Assembly (NCBI RefSeq): GCF_900111005.1 | Contig: NZ_FOFV01000033.1 | Coordinates: 1 to 58,124, forward strand | DNA: 58,124 nt | Reading direction: 5' to 3' | Source: Lentzea albida | GTDB taxonomy: Bacteria; Actinomycetota; Actinomycetes; Mycobacteriales; Pseudonocardiaceae | Shown here: positions 8,559 through 17,236 of the stretch, in pieces | Position numbering within the stretch: position 1 is the stretch's first letter | Layout of the letters: each line of letters opens with the position of its first letter | Notes under the pieces: model-generated | Seen by the model: only the letters and a program-made list of their open reading frames with translations | Told to the model about the DNA's origin: nothing | Database searches by the model: none | Translations under genes and position numbers: made by a program

Positions 8559-11327
8559 GTGACGACTGAAACGATTTCGCTCGCTCCCGAAACACCCGCG
8601 GTGACCGCTCGACCCGGACAGGGGAGGAGACGACGGCTGCTGGCCGTCGCGGTGGTGTCGGGTGCGCTCACGGTGCTGCTGTCGGCGTTGATGCCGCTCG
8701 CGCCCGTGACGATAAACGATCCCACCGTCGCGTGGCCGGAGAACGCGTCGGCGCCCAGATCCACGATGCTGGCGCTGAGCGCCTACCGGCCATTCGAGAT
8801 GGACGCGCGCTTCAGTTGCGCGACAGCACGCGCCGCGCAGGCCAGTGGTGGTGTCGTGGTTGCGACCATCACGCCCTCGGCTCCGGCACGAGGCCTCGTG
8901 GTGAAGGCGGAGAACGACCGGCTGCTGGTCAGCGGTGTCGCGACGGTGGACGAGCCGCTGCCCGCGGGTGACTGCTCCTACCAGGTCACCGGCGACCGCG
9001 GCGGACTGAGCATCCTGCGTGACGGCAAGGAGATCGGCCGGTCCGCGACCATGCCGGACGTGCACGTGCTGGCGACCTCGATCACCGCGTCGGCGACCGC
9101 GGACCTGTCCGTGCGGATCAGGGTGGACGACCAGTTCAGCACCAGCCCGACACCGCTCAAGATCGTGCTGATGGGGCTCCTGGCGCTGTGCGCGGCGACC
9201 GCGTTCACCTGCCTGGTGCTGCTGGACCGGCGCGTGTCCCGCGAGCCGGCCCGGTTCCGGTGGCGGCTGAGCCCCGTCGACCTGGTCGTCCCCGCGATCA
9301 TGATCCTCTGGCTGTTCCTGGCGCCGATGTCCGACGACGACGGCTACTACAGCGCGATGGCCAAGAACGTGCCGTTCGAGGGATATGTCGGGAACTACTA
9401 CCAGATCCTCAACCAGGGCTTCACACCGTTCTCCTGGTTCTACTACTTCCTCGCCAAGTGGCAGGTCTTCGGCTTCGCCCCGGTGGTGCTGCGCATCCCC
9501 GCGCTGCTCTTCGGTCTGGTGACGTGGTTCGCCGCACGTCGTTACGTGTCGGGCAGGTTCAGCGGGGTCGTGCTCGGCGCGGCCTTCCTGGCGTGGTGGC
9601 TCCCGCTCGACATGGGGGTGCGGCCGGAGGGCGTCGTGACCATGTGCGGCATGCTCACGCTGCTGGCGGTGACGGCTGCAGTCGAACGCGAGCGGCTGGC
9701 GCTGCTGGCCGCCGCCGTGGGCGTCGCCGGCATCGGATTCTTCGCGCACCCCACGGGTTTCACGACTCTCGCGCCGTTGCTCGCGGGCCTGCCGTTCGCG
9801 TGGAAGCTGCTCACCAGGGACGCGGGCTGGCGCACGGTCGTGGCGAGGACGCTCGCCGTGCTGTCTCCCGGCGCGATCGCGATGATCATGGCGTTCAGCG
9901 ACGGCACACTGCGCGATTTCCTGTACGCACAGGAGATCTTCAAGAAGATGGCCGGTTCGGAGACCTGGTACACGGAGTTCGCGCGGTGGATGTTCCTGCT
10001 GAACCAGGGCGACGCCATGGCGAACTACGCCAAACGCGCGCCGGTGCTGGTGTGCGTGGTCGCACTGGTCTGGTTCGTCGTGCTCGTCACGGCCGCACGT
10101 GCGCGCCGGATCGACGTCCCACCCAGGCTCGCGCTGGCGGGCTGGTCGACGTTGTTCGCGTTCTTCCTGCTGTGGCTGACACCCAGCAAGTGGACGCACC
10201 ACTTCGGCAGCCTCGCGGGGATCGGCTCGGTGTTCATCGCGTTGATGCTGCTGGGCTCCGTGCCGTTGGTGCGGGAACTGACCAGCGACCGGCGCATGCC
10301 GGTGCCGGTACTGCTGGGCGGCATCGTCAGCGTCGTCGCGATGCTGGGCCTCGCGGGGCACGGCGCCAACCTGTGGCCCTACTCGTGGCACCTCGGGCTG
10401 CCGTCCACGGGTGTTCCGCCGCACGTGTCCGTGCTCAAGTTCGACAAGCCGTACTGGTGGCTCGTGCTGATCGTGGTCGTGGCGGTCGTGTTGTACCGGC
10501 GGGGCAAGGGTTCTCTCGCACCGGTCATCGCGATACCGGTCGTGGTGGTGATGTTCTTCTTCGCCAACATCGCCTATCTCGTGGGCGGTTTCACCGTCGC
10601 GACCGTGCGCACGCTGGACACGTGGTCACCGTGGGCCGCGAACGTCCAGGACCCGCTCGCGGAACGGTGCGTCGCGGCGGACGCGGTCGAGGTCGCGACA
10701 CCGCAGCCGCTGGTCTCCCTGCCGGACAGGTGGTTCGCGATCCAGACCGATCCGATCGCGACCGTCGTCACCGGCGGCCCGGCTCCCGTCACCTACGAGT
10801 ACGCGGACTCGAACGCGAAGGTGCTCGGCACCGGCGAGGTCACCGACAACGTGGACAGCACGGTGCGGCGCACGCTCCTGCTGCCACCGGCACCCGCCGG
10901 GGCCACGCAGGTGCGGCTCACCGGAGAGGGCGAGTTCACCCCGCCCGCCGCGCAGAAGTACGTGCGGCTGCGGGAGTTCCTGCCTCGCGAACCGGCTGTC
11001 GCGGTGGCGTGGCAGATCGCCTTCCTGTTCCCGTGCCAGCGCCAGCCGCGCGTCCAGGACGGCGTGATCGAACCTGTCTCCTACGCCGTGCAGTGGGGCG
11101 ACACGCAGGCGCTCGGCCTGTCCGACGCGACCTGGCAACCCGTGCGCGGCGCGCTGTTCGGGGACGTCGTCACCACGCACGAGGTCACCGCGTTGCCGGC
11201 ACGGCTGCGGGACACCTCCCGCCCGTACCCGATCCAGGTGTACCAGGCCACCCCTCTCTACGAGACCGGCCGGTACACGACCACCCGCGACACCCGGACC
11301 CGGATGGGTTGGGAAGGCGTTCGATGA
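8559..11327 (+). CDS. Arabinosyltransferase, EmbA/B/C-like (GT-C)
   Basis: 922 residues, shorter than mycobacterial Emb proteins (about 1,100). A first transmembrane helix and an extracytoplasmic beta-sandwich (residues about 50-180) come first. A multi-helix GT-C region follows, with the catalytic-type acidic loop APMSDDDGYYSAMAKN around residue 255. The C-terminal third (from about residue 690) is a carbohydrate-binding-like domain. These enzymes use decaprenyl-phospho-arabinose outside the membrane to extend arabinan. It starts with GTG 8559 after TTAGGAC. ATGA overlaps link it to the PAP2 and UbiA genes that supply the donor, so the operon makes and uses the arabinose donor. Confidence 0.88.
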   Translation: MTTETISLAPETPAVTARPGQGRRRRLLAVAVVSGALTVLLSALMPLAPVTINDPTVAWPENASAPRSTMLALSAYRPFEMDARFSCATARAAQASGGVVVATITPSAPARGLVVKAENDRLLVSGVATVDEPLPAGDCSYQVTGDRGGLSILRDGKEIGRSATMPDVHVLATSITASATADLSVRIRVDDQFSTSPTPLKIVLMGLLALCAATAFTCLVLLDRRVSREPARFRWRLSPVDLVVPAIMILWLFLAPMSDDDGYYSAMAKNVPFEGYVGNYYQILNQGFTPFSWFYYFLAKWQVFGFAPVVLRIPALLFGLVTWFAARRYVSGRFSGVVLGAAFLAWWLPLDMGVRPEGVVTMCGMLTLLAVTAAVERERLALLAAAVGVAGIGFFAHPTGFTTLAPLLAGLPFAWKLLTRDAGWRTVVARTLAVLSPGAIAMIMAFSDGTLRDFLYAQEIFKKMAGSETWYTEFARWMFLLNQGDAMANYAKRAPVLVCVVALVWFVVLVTAARARRIDVPPRLALAGWSTLFAFFLLWLTPSKWTHHFGSLAGIGSVFIALMLLGSVPLVRELTSDRRMPVPVLLGGIVSVVAMLGLAGHGANLWPYSWHLGLPSTGVPPHVSVLKFDKPYWWLVLIVVVAVVLYRRGKGSLAPVIAIPVVVVMFFFANIAYLVGGFTVATVRTLDTWSPWAANVQDPLAERCVAADAVEVATPQPLVSLPDRWFAIQTDPIATVVTGGPAPVTYEYADSNAKVLGTGEVTDNVDSTVRRTLLLPPAPAGATQVRLTGEGEFTPPAAQKYVRLREFLPREPAVAVAWQIAFLFPCQRQPRVQDGVIEPVSYAVQWGDTQALGLSDATWQPVRGALFGDVVTTHEVTALPARLRDTSRPYPIQVYQATPLYETGRYTTTRDTRTRMGWEGVR

Positions 11328-11827
11328 GCGATCGTGAAGCGGAGGCGCTGGTGGCCGTGCAGACGGCCCTGGCCACGACACCCGTGGTGCACGCGGCCCG
11401 GCTGCTGTCGTGGTTCGGCGAGCACAGCGCGGGATGGCTGCTCCTGGGCGTCGCCGGCGCCGCGGTGGACCGCGCACGCCGTCCTGAGTGGACGGTCGCG
11501 GCCACCTCGGTCGTCGCGGCGCACGCGGCGTCGATCGTGGTGAAGCGCGTGGTGCGGCGGCGGCGACCGCACCACGCGCAGGTCCAGGTGCTGGCGGGAA
11601 CTCCGAGCAAGCTGAGCTTCCCGTCGTCGCACGCGTCCTCCACCACGGCGGCAGCGATCGCCTACGGCGCGCTGACGAACCAGCCGCTGGTGCCGATCCT
11701 CGTGCCGCCCATGATGGTGAGCAGGCTGGTGCTGGGCGTGCACTACCCGACCGACGTGCTGGCGGGCGCCGTGCTGGGTGCCGTGGTGGCACGCGGCGTG
11801 CGGCGCGTGGTGTGGGGTCGTCGATGA
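11324..11827 (+). CDS. PAP2-family phosphatase, likely decaprenyl-phosphoryl-phosphoribose phosphatase
   Basis: 167 residues, integral membrane. The three PAP2 motifs are visible: KRVVRRRRP (C1), SFPSSHAS (C2, with the catalytic His) and SRLVLGVHYPTDVLAGA (C3). In arabinogalactan synthesis such an enzyme removes the 5-phosphate from decaprenyl-phosphoryl-5-phosphoribose (Rv3807c is the mycobacterial candidate). Its position between the arabinosyltransferase and the UbiA gene supports this role. It overlaps both neighbours by 4 bp (ATGA). Confidence 0.87.
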   Translation: MSDREAEALVAVQTALATTPVVHAARLLSWFGEHSAGWLLLGVAGAAVDRARRPEWTVAATSVVAAHAASIVVKRVVRRRRPHHAQVQVLAGTPSKLSFPSSHASSTTAAAIAYGALTNQPLVPILVPPMMVSRLVLGVHYPTDVLAGAVLGAVVARGVRRVVWGRR

Positions 11828-12714
11828 CCGTGGCGACCGAGACACGGCCATCGATCGTCCGGGGACTGATCAGGACCGCCCGGCCGCACCAGTGGGTGAA
11901 GAACGTCCTGGTCCTGGCCGCGCCCTTCGCGTCGAGCAGGATCGCGGAACCCGTCGTGCTGCGGTCGGCGGCGCTGGCGTTTGCCGCGTTCTGCTGCGCG
12001 GCCTCGGCGGTGTACCTGGTCAACGACGCGAAGGACGTCGAAGCCGACCGGGCCCACCCGAAGAAGCGCCACCGCCCGATCGCGGCGGGCGTGGTCCCCG
12101 TGCCCCTCGCGTTCGGCACCGCCGGTGCGCTGATGGCCGCGTCGCTGGCGATCGGCGCGGTGGCGGGCTGGAAGCTGCTCGTGCTCATGGCCGTCTACCT
12201 GGTCGTGCAGCTCGGGTACTGCTACGGCCTGAAGCACCAGCCCGTCCTCGAACTGTGCGTGGTCGCCTCCGGGTTCCTGCTGCGCGCCATCGCGGGCGGC
12301 ATGGGCGCGGACATCGAGCCGAGCCAGTGGTTCCTGCTCGTGACCGCGTTCGGGTCGCTGTTCATCGTGGCGGGCAAGCGGTACGCCGAGATCAAGCTGT
12401 TCCACGAGACCGGAGCCGCGATCCGCCACTCGCTGACCAGGTACTCGGAGACCTACCTCCGGTTCGTCTGGGCCACGTCGGCCGCGGTCATGAACATGAC
12501 CTACGGCCTGTGGGCGTTCGAGCTCGGTCAGCGCACGGGCAGTCCGTGGGCCGCGCTGTCGATGGTGCCGTTCGTCATCGCCGTGCTCCGCTACGCCGTC
12601 GACGTGGACAGCGGCAAGGCGGGCGCGCCGGACGACCTGGCCCGCTCCGACCGGGTCCTGCAGTCGCTGGGACTCGCCTGGGTGGTGACGGTCGCGCTGG
12701 CGATCTACCTCTGA
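11824..12714 (+). CDS. ubiA: Decaprenyl-phosphate phosphoribosyltransferase (UbiA family)
   Basis: 296 residues, multi-spanning UbiA-fold prenyl-phosphate transferase. The first Asp-rich motif is NDAKDVEADRAHPKKRHRP (about residues 68-86). A second conserved loop contains KRYAEIKLF. These bind PRPP and decaprenyl phosphate with Mg2+, making decaprenyl-phosphoryl-5-phosphoribose, the precursor of the arabinose donor (Rv3806c equivalent). Translationally coupled to the PAP2 gene. No dprE1/dprE2 epimerase genes lie in the window, so the last conversion must be encoded elsewhere. Confidence 0.9.
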   Translation: MTVATETRPSIVRGLIRTARPHQWVKNVLVLAAPFASSRIAEPVVLRSAALAFAAFCCAASAVYLVNDAKDVEADRAHPKKRHRPIAAGVVPVPLAFGTAGALMAASLAIGAVAGWKLLVLMAVYLVVQLGYCYGLKHQPVLELCVVASGFLLRAIAGGMGADIEPSQWFLLVTAFGSLFIVAGKRYAEIKLFHETGAAIRHSLTRYSETYLRFVWATSAAVMNMTYGLWAFELGQRTGSPWAALSMVPFVIAVLRYAVDVDSGKAGAPDDLARSDRVLQSLGLAWVVTVALAIYL

Positions 12715-13018
12715 GCGCGTGCAGCGGACTGCGGCTCCGGCCCGAGCCCGGTCCGCTGTCACCGGCCCGTCGTGGAACGGACCGTGCAGTAACCGCTGCC
12801 GCCGGTCGGACGGCTCGCCCGACGGGGTAACACCGCGGTGAGCGCCACGTCGGACGTGGCCGAGCTCGCCGTGCCGGGCCGGTGGACGGCGGAGGTGAAC
12901 AGCGGGAGGTCGCGTGAGAGGACGTCCTCCGCTTCGGACTGACGTTCGCCGGCGGTTGTTTGGCCGGGGAACGCGCGGGTAGTCCGGCCACGTCGGGCGA
13001 CGCGTGGTCGGGAGGGTC
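12715..13018 (+). promoter_or_regulatory. 304-bp upstream region of cydAB with a perfect palindrome
   Basis: No gene was recognised. The region should hold the cydAB promoter. A perfect 12-bp palindrome GAGGACGTCCTC is at 12918-12929, about 90 bp before cydA, and could be an operator. The Rex-type site (TGTGAAC...GTTCACA) that often controls cydAB in actinomycetes was not found. Confidence 0.35.
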
Positions 13019-14356
13019 GTGCTGGAACACCTGGCTGATGCGAGCGCGAATCTGTACCCGGCGCGGATGCAGATGGCGCTGTCGCTGGGGTGGCACATCG
13101 TGTTCGCCTGCTTCGGCATCGCCTTCCCGGCGATCGTCGTGTTCGTCGAGTGGCGGAGCCATCGGCGCCGTGACGAGGTGCTGAACGCCTTGGCGCACAA
13201 GTGGGCCAAGGCGATGGCCGTGCTGTTCGCGGCCGGTGCGGTGTCGGGCACCCTGCTGTCGTTCGAGATGGGCATCCTCTGGCCCGGGCTGATGGGCCGG
13301 TTCGGCGAGGTGTTCGGGTTCCCGTTCGTGCTGGAGGGGTTCGCGTTCTTCGTCGAGGCGATCTTCGTCGGCGTGTACCTGTTCGGCTGGAACCGGTTGT
13401 CGCCGCGGGCGCACATGCTCAGCGCGCTGCCGATGGTGGCCGCGGGCGTCGTGGGTGCGTTCTGCGTGGTGTCCGCGAACGCGTGGATGAACAACCCCAC
13501 CGGGTTCCGGCTGGACGAGCAGGGCAACGTGGTCGACGCGCGGCCGTGGGCCGCCATGTTCGGTCCGTCGGCGTGGGCGCAGTTCGTCCACATGTGGCTC
13601 GCGGCCTTCATGGTGACGGGGTTCCTGATCGCCTCGGTGTACGCGGTGGGCATGCTGCGCGGCCGGCGGGACCGCTACCACCGGGCGGGACTGCTCATCC
13701 CGCTGACCGTCGCCGCTCTGGCCACGCCGGTGCAGATCGGTGTCGGGGACTGGATCGCCAACGTGGTGGCCGACAACCAGCCCGCGAAGCTCGCGGCGAT
13801 GGAGGGCCAGTACGAGACGACCTCCGGCGCCGGGTTGTCGCTCGGAGGCCTCTACTGGGACGACCAGCTGCACTACGCCGTGGAGATCCCGTACGGGCTG
13901 TCGCTGCTGATCCACCACGATCCGGACGGTGTCGTGCCCGGCCTGGAGGAGGTTCCGGCCGACGAACGACCACCCGTCAACGTCGTGCACCTCGCCTACA
14001 ACGCCATGGTCGGCATCGGAATGGCGCTGCTGCTGCTCGCCGCCTGGTACGGGCTGGTGTGGTGGCGGAGGCGGCGACTGCCGCACAGCGCGTGGTTCCT
14101 GCGCGCCGTCGCGGTGTCCGGTGTCGCGGCGGTGGTCGCGATGGAGGCGGGGTGGATCACCACCGAGGTCGGCCGGCAGCCGTGGGTCGTTTACGGCATC
14201 CTGCGCACCGCTGACGCCGTGAGCCCGGCGCCAGGGCTCGGCTGGGGCCTGGTCGCGGTCGCGGGCGTTTACACCGTGCTCACGGTCTTCACCGTGGTGG
14301 TGCTGCGCCGGTTGGCTCGTGATCGGGACACCCCGGTGCCGCAGGAGCGGCGATGA
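13019..14356 (+). CDS. cydA: Cytochrome bd ubiquinol/menaquinol oxidase subunit I
   Basis: 445 residues, nine-helix heme subunit. Visible features: the N-terminal heme b595 His in LGWHIVF, the conserved acidic pair in LEGFAFFVEAIFVGVY, the b558 His in FVHMWLAAF, the quinol-loop KLAAMEGQYE, and the GRQPW motif late in the protein (EVGRQPWVVYG). The quinol-binding loop is short. It reduces O2 to water with menaquinol, with high oxygen affinity, and supports growth or survival under low oxygen or nitrosative stress. GTG 13019 is chosen because GGGAGG lies just upstream; GTG 13004 is possible. The cydDC assembly transporter genes are not adjacent. Confidence 0.95.
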   Translation: MLEHLADASANLYPARMQMALSLGWHIVFACFGIAFPAIVVFVEWRSHRRRDEVLNALAHKWAKAMAVLFAAGAVSGTLLSFEMGILWPGLMGRFGEVFGFPFVLEGFAFFVEAIFVGVYLFGWNRLSPRAHMLSALPMVAAGVVGAFCVVSANAWMNNPTGFRLDEQGNVVDARPWAAMFGPSAWAQFVHMWLAAFMVTGFLIASVYAVGMLRGRRDRYHRAGLLIPLTVAALATPVQIGVGDWIANVVADNQPAKLAAMEGQYETTSGAGLSLGGLYWDDQLHYAVEIPYGLSLLIHHDPDGVVPGLEEVPADERPPVNVVHLAYNAMVGIGMALLLLAAWYGLVWWRRRRLPHSAWFLRAVAVSGVAAVVAMEAGWITTEVGRQPWVVYGILRTADAVSPAPGLGWGLVAVAGVYTVLTVFTVVVLRRLARDRDTPVPQERR

Positions 14357-15363
14357 CGCTGGCGGAGGTGGTGCTCGGAGCGGCGTTCGCGGGCCTGGTG
14401 GCCTACGCGTTGTTCGGCGGCGCGGACTTCGGCGGCGGTGTGTGGGACCTGCTGGCAGGCGGCACGGAACGCGGGCGCCGGGTGCGGGACCGGATCGAGC
14501 ACTCGATCGGCCCGGTCTGGGAGGCCAACCACGTGTGGCTGATCTTCGTGCTGGTGGTGCTGTGGACCGGCTTCTCCCGCGCGTTCGCCGCGGCGGTGAC
14601 CACGCTGTACGTCCCGCTCACGCTGGCGGCGTTCGGCATCATCGCCAGGGGAGCGGCGTTCGCCTACCGCAAGAGCGTCAGCACGCCGGGCATGCGCCGC
14701 CTCTTCGGCGCCGCCTTCGCGCTGTCCTCGCTGCTGACACCGTTCTTCCTCGGTGCCGTGGTCGGTGGCGTGGCCTCCGGCCGGGTGCCGCCCGGCATCG
14801 CCGAGGGTGACGTGGTGAGCAGCTGGGTCAACCCGACGTCGTTGCTGGGCGGCAGCCTCGCCGTGCTGGTCTGCGCGTACCTGGCGGCGGTGTTCCTGTG
14901 CGGCGACGCCCGTCGTGACGGCGAGCACGACCTGGCCGACGCGTTCCGCCTGCGCGCCCTGGTGACCGCCGCCGTCGCGGGCGCGGTGGGCCTGGCCGGG
15001 ATCGCCGTGCTCCGCGCCGACGCGCCGGAGCTGTTCGACGGACTCGTCGGACGCGGCCTGCCGGTCGTGGTGTCGTCCGTCGTCGCCGGGCTCGGCGCCC
15101 TCGCCCTGCTGCTGACCCGCCGTTACACCGCTGCCAGGATCGCCTCCGCGCTCGCCGTCACGGCGATCCTGATCGGGTGGGCGGTCGGGCAGTACCCGTA
15201 CGTGCTGCTGCCGTCCCTGACCGTCGAGCAGGCCGCGACCGGCCGCAGCACTCTCGTCGCCCTGCTCGTGGCGTTGGGGGCCGGAGCGCTGATCCTGGTT
15301 CCCTCGTTGGTGTATCTCTACGTGCTGTTCCAACGTCCTGTCGGGCTCGAGTCTCACGAGTGA
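14353..15363 (+). CDS. cydB: Cytochrome bd oxidase subunit II
   Basis: 336 residues, with about eight to nine membrane helices. It shows the CydB N-terminal signature FGGADFGGGVWDLLAGG and IGPVWEANHVWLIF. It forms the heterodimer with CydA. Start ATG 14353 overlaps the cydA stop (ATGA), giving coupled translation. A long hairpin begins at the last base before its stop codon. Confidence 0.95.
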   Translation: MTLAEVVLGAAFAGLVAYALFGGADFGGGVWDLLAGGTERGRRVRDRIEHSIGPVWEANHVWLIFVLVVLWTGFSRAFAAAVTTLYVPLTLAAFGIIARGAAFAYRKSVSTPGMRRLFGAAFALSSLLTPFFLGAVVGGVASGRVPPGIAEGDVVSSWVNPTSLLGGSLAVLVCAYLAAVFLCGDARRDGEHDLADAFRLRALVTAAVAGAVGLAGIAVLRADAPELFDGLVGRGLPVVVSSVVAGLGALALLLTRRYTAARIASALAVTAILIGWAVGQYPYVLLPSLTVEQAATGRSTLVALLVALGAGALILVPSLVYLYVLFQRPVGLESHE

Positions 15364-15406
15364 GGTGCCGGTCTCAGCGTCATCGACACCAGGACCGGCA
15401 CCTCAC
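15360..15406. terminator. Bidirectional terminator after cydB
   Basis: A perfect 14-bp inverted repeat: GTGAGGTGCCGGTC (15360-15373) and GACCGGCACCTCAC (15393-15406), with a 19-nt loop. It overlaps the cydB stop and lies 8 bp from the stop of the convergent PfpI gene, so it can end both transcripts. Confidence 0.8.
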
Positions 15407-15414
15407 CGCACGAC

Positions 15415-15963
15415 TCACGGGGTTTTGGCGAACTCCTGCACGATCCGCTCGCAGAAGGCCGGCAGGTCGTCGGGCGACCGGCTGGTGGTGATGTTGCCGT
15501 CGGTGACGACCTGCTCGTCGACCACCTCGGCGCCCGCGTTGCGCAGGTCGGTGCGCACGCTGGGCCACGAGGTCAGCCGGCGTCCCCGCGCGACGTCGGC
15601 CTCGACGAAGTTCCACGGCCCGTGGCAGATCGAGGCGACCGGCTTGCCCGACTGCACGAACTCCCGGACGAACCGCACCGCGGTGGGTTCCATCCGCAGC
15701 TTGTCCGGGTTCACCGTCCCGCCCGGCAGGAGCAGCGCGTCGTAGTCGTTGACCGACACGTCGCCGACGAGCCGGTCCACCGCGAAGGTGCCGGCGTCCT
15801 CGAGGTCGTGGTCGCGCGCCTGGATCTCGCCCTCGGCGAGGGAGACCACGACCGTGCTGGCTCCGGCGTCGTCGAGCGCCTGCCGCGGCTGTTCCAGCTC
15901 GACCCGTTCCACGCCGTCGGCGGCGAGGATGGCGACCCGGCGTCCGTTCAGCTCTCCTGCCAT
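15415..15963 (-). CDS. DJ-1/PfpI family protein (YhbO/Hsp31-like deglycase or peptidase type)
   Basis: 182 residues. The nucleophile elbow is SICHGPW (Cys near residue 110), with a conserved acidic residue early in the chain (VERVELEQP) and LLLPGGTVNPDKLR ahead of it. PfpI/YhbO members are stress proteins reported as proteases, deglycases or glyoxalase III-like enzymes; which applies here cannot be decided. ATG 15963 follows the dehydrogenase stop by one base (TGACATG), so the two genes are coupled; GTG 15972 is an alternative start. The pairing with a formaldehyde-type dehydrogenase suggests reactive-aldehyde defence. Confidence 0.85.
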   Translation of the reverse strand: MAGELNGRRVAILAADGVERVELEQPRQALDDAGASTVVVSLAEGEIQARDHDLEDAGTFAVDRLVGDVSVNDYDALLLPGGTVNPDKLRMEPTAVRFVREFVQSGKPVASICHGPWNFVEADVARGRRLTSWPSVRTDLRNAGAEVVDEQVVTDGNITTSRSPDDLPAFCERIVQEFAKTP

Positions 15964-15964
15964 G

Positions 15965-17119
15965 TCAGGCACCCGCCATCGCGGGGTGCAGGACGACCTT
16001 CGTCCAGCCGTCGTCCCGCTTGTCGAAGTGCTCGTACGCCTCCGGCGCGCGGTCGAGGGGCAACTCGTGGCTCACGATGAACGACGGTTCGGCCTTGCCG
16101 CCGGCGATCAGGTCGCGCAACTGCCGGTTGTACTTCTTGACCGGCGCCTGGCCGCTGCCGATGTGCTGGCCCTTGAACCAGAACAGGCCGTAGTCGAAGG
16201 CGAGCTTGCCCTGCTTGGCCAACTCGTCGCTCGCGCCGGGGTCCTGGGGCACGAAGACGCCGACGTTGCCGATCTTGCCGGTGAAGCGGACCGAGGCGAC
16301 CAACCGGTTCATGGTCAGCTCGGGCTGCTCCTTGCCGTCGGGATCGTGGGCCTGGTAGCCGACGCACTCGCAGCCGTTGTCCGCGCCGAGCCCCAGGGTC
16401 TCCTCCAGCACTGCCTGCACCGGGTCGACCTTCGAGTCGTCGATCGCGATCGCGCCGATCGACTCGGCCAGCCGCAGCCGGTCGGGGTTGCGGTCGACGA
16501 CCATCACCTTGCTCGCGCCCCGGATGGTCGCCGAGAGGGCGGCCATCAGCCCGACCGGGCCGGCGCCGTAGATGACCGTCTGGTCGCCCGGTTTCACGCC
16601 GGCCAGCTCGGTGGCGTGGTAGCCGGTCGGGAAGATGTCGGCGAACATCACGTAGTCGGTCTGGCGCTCCTCGGCGTCCTCGCCCAGCCGCAGGCAGTTG
16701 AAGTCGCCCCACGGCACGCGCAGGAACTCCGCCTGCCCACCGGCCCACGGGCCCATGTCGGCGAAGCCGTACGCGGCGCCGGCCATCTTCGGCTCGGGCT
16801 GGGCGGTCAGGCAGTAGTTGGTCAGCTGGCGCTCGCAGTTCTTGCAGTGCCCGCACGCGACGTTGAACGGCAGGACGACCCAGTCACCCACTTGAACCTT
16901 GTCGACCCCGGCGCCGACCTCGACGACCTGGCCCATGTTCTCGTGCCCGAACCAGCGCCCGGTCTCGAAGTCGGTCCGCCCCTCGTACATGTGCAGGTCC
17001 GAACCGCAGATGTTCGTCGACGTGATCCGCACCAGCACGTCGGTCGGCCGCTCGATCCGCGCGTCCGGCACGTCCTCGACACTGACGTGCCGCGGGCCCT
17101 CGTACACCACTGCCTTCAC
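15965..17119 (-). CDS. Zinc-dependent dehydrogenase, glutathione-independent formaldehyde dehydrogenase-like
   Basis: 384 residues, MDR superfamily. Catalytic zinc ligands are in NICGSDLHMYEG (Cys) and GHENMG (His-Glu). The structural-zinc lobe ACGHCKNCERQLTNYC follows. The Rossmann NAD site is YGAGPVGLMAA. The extra insert (GYHATELAG...GCECVGYQAHDPDG) is typical of Pseudomonas-type FdhA. It would oxidise formaldehyde or related aldehydes with NAD. GTG 17119 is preferred because GAGGAGGAGG precedes it. Coupled to the PfpI gene. A second, more distant paralogue is at 56437. Confidence 0.85.
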   Translation of the reverse strand: MKAVVYEGPRHVSVEDVPDARIERPTDVLVRITSTNICGSDLHMYEGRTDFETGRWFGHENMGQVVEVGAGVDKVQVGDWVVLPFNVACGHCKNCERQLTNYCLTAQPEPKMAGAAYGFADMGPWAGGQAEFLRVPWGDFNCLRLGEDAEERQTDYVMFADIFPTGYHATELAGVKPGDQTVIYGAGPVGLMAALSATIRGASKVMVVDRNPDRLRLAESIGAIAIDDSKVDPVQAVLEETLGLGADNGCECVGYQAHDPDGKEQPELTMNRLVASVRFTGKIGNVGVFVPQDPGASDELAKQGKLAFDYGLFWFKGQHIGSGQAPVKKYNRQLRDLIAGGKAEPSFIVSHELPLDRAPEAYEHFDKRDDGWTKVVLHPAMAGA

Positions 17120-17236
17120 GACTTCCTCCTCCTCGTCACCGGCGCCTGCCTCCGTCCGGGCAAGCCCTTCAGGGGCGAATACCCTTGAGAGACCGTCCAA
17201 ACCTGTTGTCCACTGTGGATGGGTCTCTCCGACTCT

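Noticed and set aside
9188..11827. Long alternative frame through the arabinosyltransferase gene
   Set aside because: Only its end (from 11324) is real, as the PAP2 phosphatase. The rest is Arg/Ala/Pro-rich out-of-frame sequence.
12715..13018. Rex operator upstream of cydAB
   Set aside because: No TGTGAAC...GTTCACA-like sequence was found; only an unrelated palindrome at 12918-12929.
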